33,822 bases of DNA from Verrucomicrobiaceae bacterium (GTDB taxonomy: Bacteria > Verrucomicrobiota > Verrucomicrobiia > Verrucomicrobiales > Akkermansiaceae). A model generated the notes under the pieces. That model was not told the DNA's origin and ran no database searches. It saw only the letters and a list, made by a program, of their open reading frames with translations. Below, one piece after another: positions 33,008 through 33,822 of the stretch; positions within the stretch are counted from its first letter, which is position 1, and the number at the start of each line of letters is the position of its first letter. Location: NCBI GenBank assembly GCA_027487435.1, contig JAIYDP010000205.1:1-33822 (forward strand), read 5' to 3'. Both the position numbers and the translations under genes were made by a program.

Positions 33008-33822
33008 ATGAACTCAACTGAAACGGTGACGCAGTCGGAATTGATTAGAGTGAACTCAATATCGCCTTGGGACACAGTAGGATGCTGTCTTGTTCGAATG
33101 ACATTGGTAGGCTGGGCACGAAGCGAATCCTTTTTGGTTCGCAGATTGCAAACAAGACGCGGCACCGTTGCTTTCATCAGCAAATGCGGAGTCCGAGAAT
33201 GTCATCCAAGACCTCTCAAATGTGGTGGCAAAGTCCACAGCGAAACGCGAGGTTGCTTCACCGCCCCATACTGCGAGGCGCTCCTCACCACCACTAAAGC
33301 CTTCCGGGCCAAAGAATGGGACTCTTTTCGAACAGTCGAAAGGCCCATTGCATAGCGTGAAGCCTCCTCTGGAAAATTTCCAGAAAGTAGCACCATTCCG
33401 TGCTGATTCTGTTCAGATAACTTTTCGTGATTTGGTTGATGAATTTCAAGAAATTTCGTCACCAAGGCGTGGCAAGATTGTATCAGCGGCCAGTTTTTCG
33501 CAATTTTCAAGCATTTCCTCTTGACGGACTCCTGTTGATGGCCTACACAACGGATTCACACTTCCTTCCTGTTGGTGGCGTTCTCTGAGAACTGAAATGG
33601 TTCTCTTCGGTACCCCGATTCATTCAAAGCCTCAAGTTGGATAGCACAGCCGTGATTACACTCAGTTTCCATTCCCTTGTTTTTCCCGCCAATTTTTGTT
33701 GAGTACAACGATGGAATCGATTGTCAACTACGGTCTCACCTTCTTGTCGGCTCTTTGCAACCAGCAATTAGTCCACCCCGAAACAAGCATCAGAGTCAAT
33801 TGGTCCTCGAAGAAGTCACTCG
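33008..33822 (+). CDS. Uncharacterised gene, 3' end outside window
   Basis: ATG at 33008 opens MNSTETVTQSELIRVNSISP. A 34-nt GT-AG intron at 33077-33110 joins it in phase to AGHEANPFWFADCKQDAAPL. A Ser/Pro/Lys-rich, probably disordered region follows (RRSSPPLKPSGPK), then ITFRDLVDEFQEISSPRR near 33470. Beyond that more introns are needed: protein-like fragments are DGLLLMAYTTDSHFLPVGGV (about 33527), SSVPRFIQSLKLDS (about 33609) and NYGLTFLSALCNQQL (about 33724), in changing frames. I could not join them with certainty. A lipid-binding or GLTP-like fold crossed my mind from the helical end, but the match is too weak to claim. Confidence 0.5.

Noticed and set aside
33202..33510. 102-residue minus-strand frame
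   Set aside because: The plus strand here continues in phase from a clear exon and intron and has more protein-like composition.
1..33822. Search by eye for tRNA genes, CRISPR arrays, transposons or long repeats
   Set aside because: None seen. The only clear internal repetition is the WD40, RCC1 and ankyrin repeats within coding exons.

Overview
The window is nuclear DNA from a flagellated (ciliated) unicellular eukaryote. It holds spliced genes for axonemal dynein, CFAP57, BBS7 and DAW1/ODA16 next to ordinary eukaryotic genes (USE1, UBAC2, Mo25, RCC1). TAA, TAG and TGA all end recognisable proteins, so the code is standard, which argues against ciliates with reassigned stops. I cannot place the lineage more closely from sequence alone. 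The genome is very compact. Almost every gene is cut by introns of only 31-39 nt, so simple ORF reading breaks each gene into pieces; I rebuilt the genes by joining exons against remembered family sequences.

Layout, left to right. 1-12355 (-): a DNAH1-type inner-arm dynein heavy chain, cut by the window edge near its C terminus. 12581-13219 (+): an unknown coiled-coil protein. 13313-17308 (-): CFAP57. 17528-20165 (+): BBS7. 20238-21037 (-): a bacterial-type elongation factor P with a mitochondrial presequence. 21103-22770 (-): a Spinster-like MFS transporter. 22789-23172 (+): an unknown small membrane protein. 23243-24454 (-): an ankyrin-repeat protein. 24618-26184 (+): DAW1/ODA16. 26252-27186 (-): the ER SNARE USE1. 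27200-27910 (+): an unknown membrane protein. 27966-29078 (-): UBAC2. 29276-30497 (+): Mo25/CAB39. 31036-32776 (+): an RCC1-repeat protein. 32827-32973 (-): a possible 48-residue tail-anchored protein. 33008-end (+): an unknown gene, partial.

The genes mostly alternate in strand, in head-to-head pairs. Convergent stop codons lie 50-93 bp apart, and some divergent start codons lie only 13-34 bp apart. Four genes build or run cilia: DNAH1 (inner-arm motor), CFAP57 (docks inner arms), DAW1 (brings outer arms in through IFT) and BBS7 (BBSome cargo coat). The unknown coiled-coil gene sits between DNAH1 and CFAP57. USE1 and UBAC2 both act at the ER. I saw no tRNA, rRNA, CRISPR array or mobile element.
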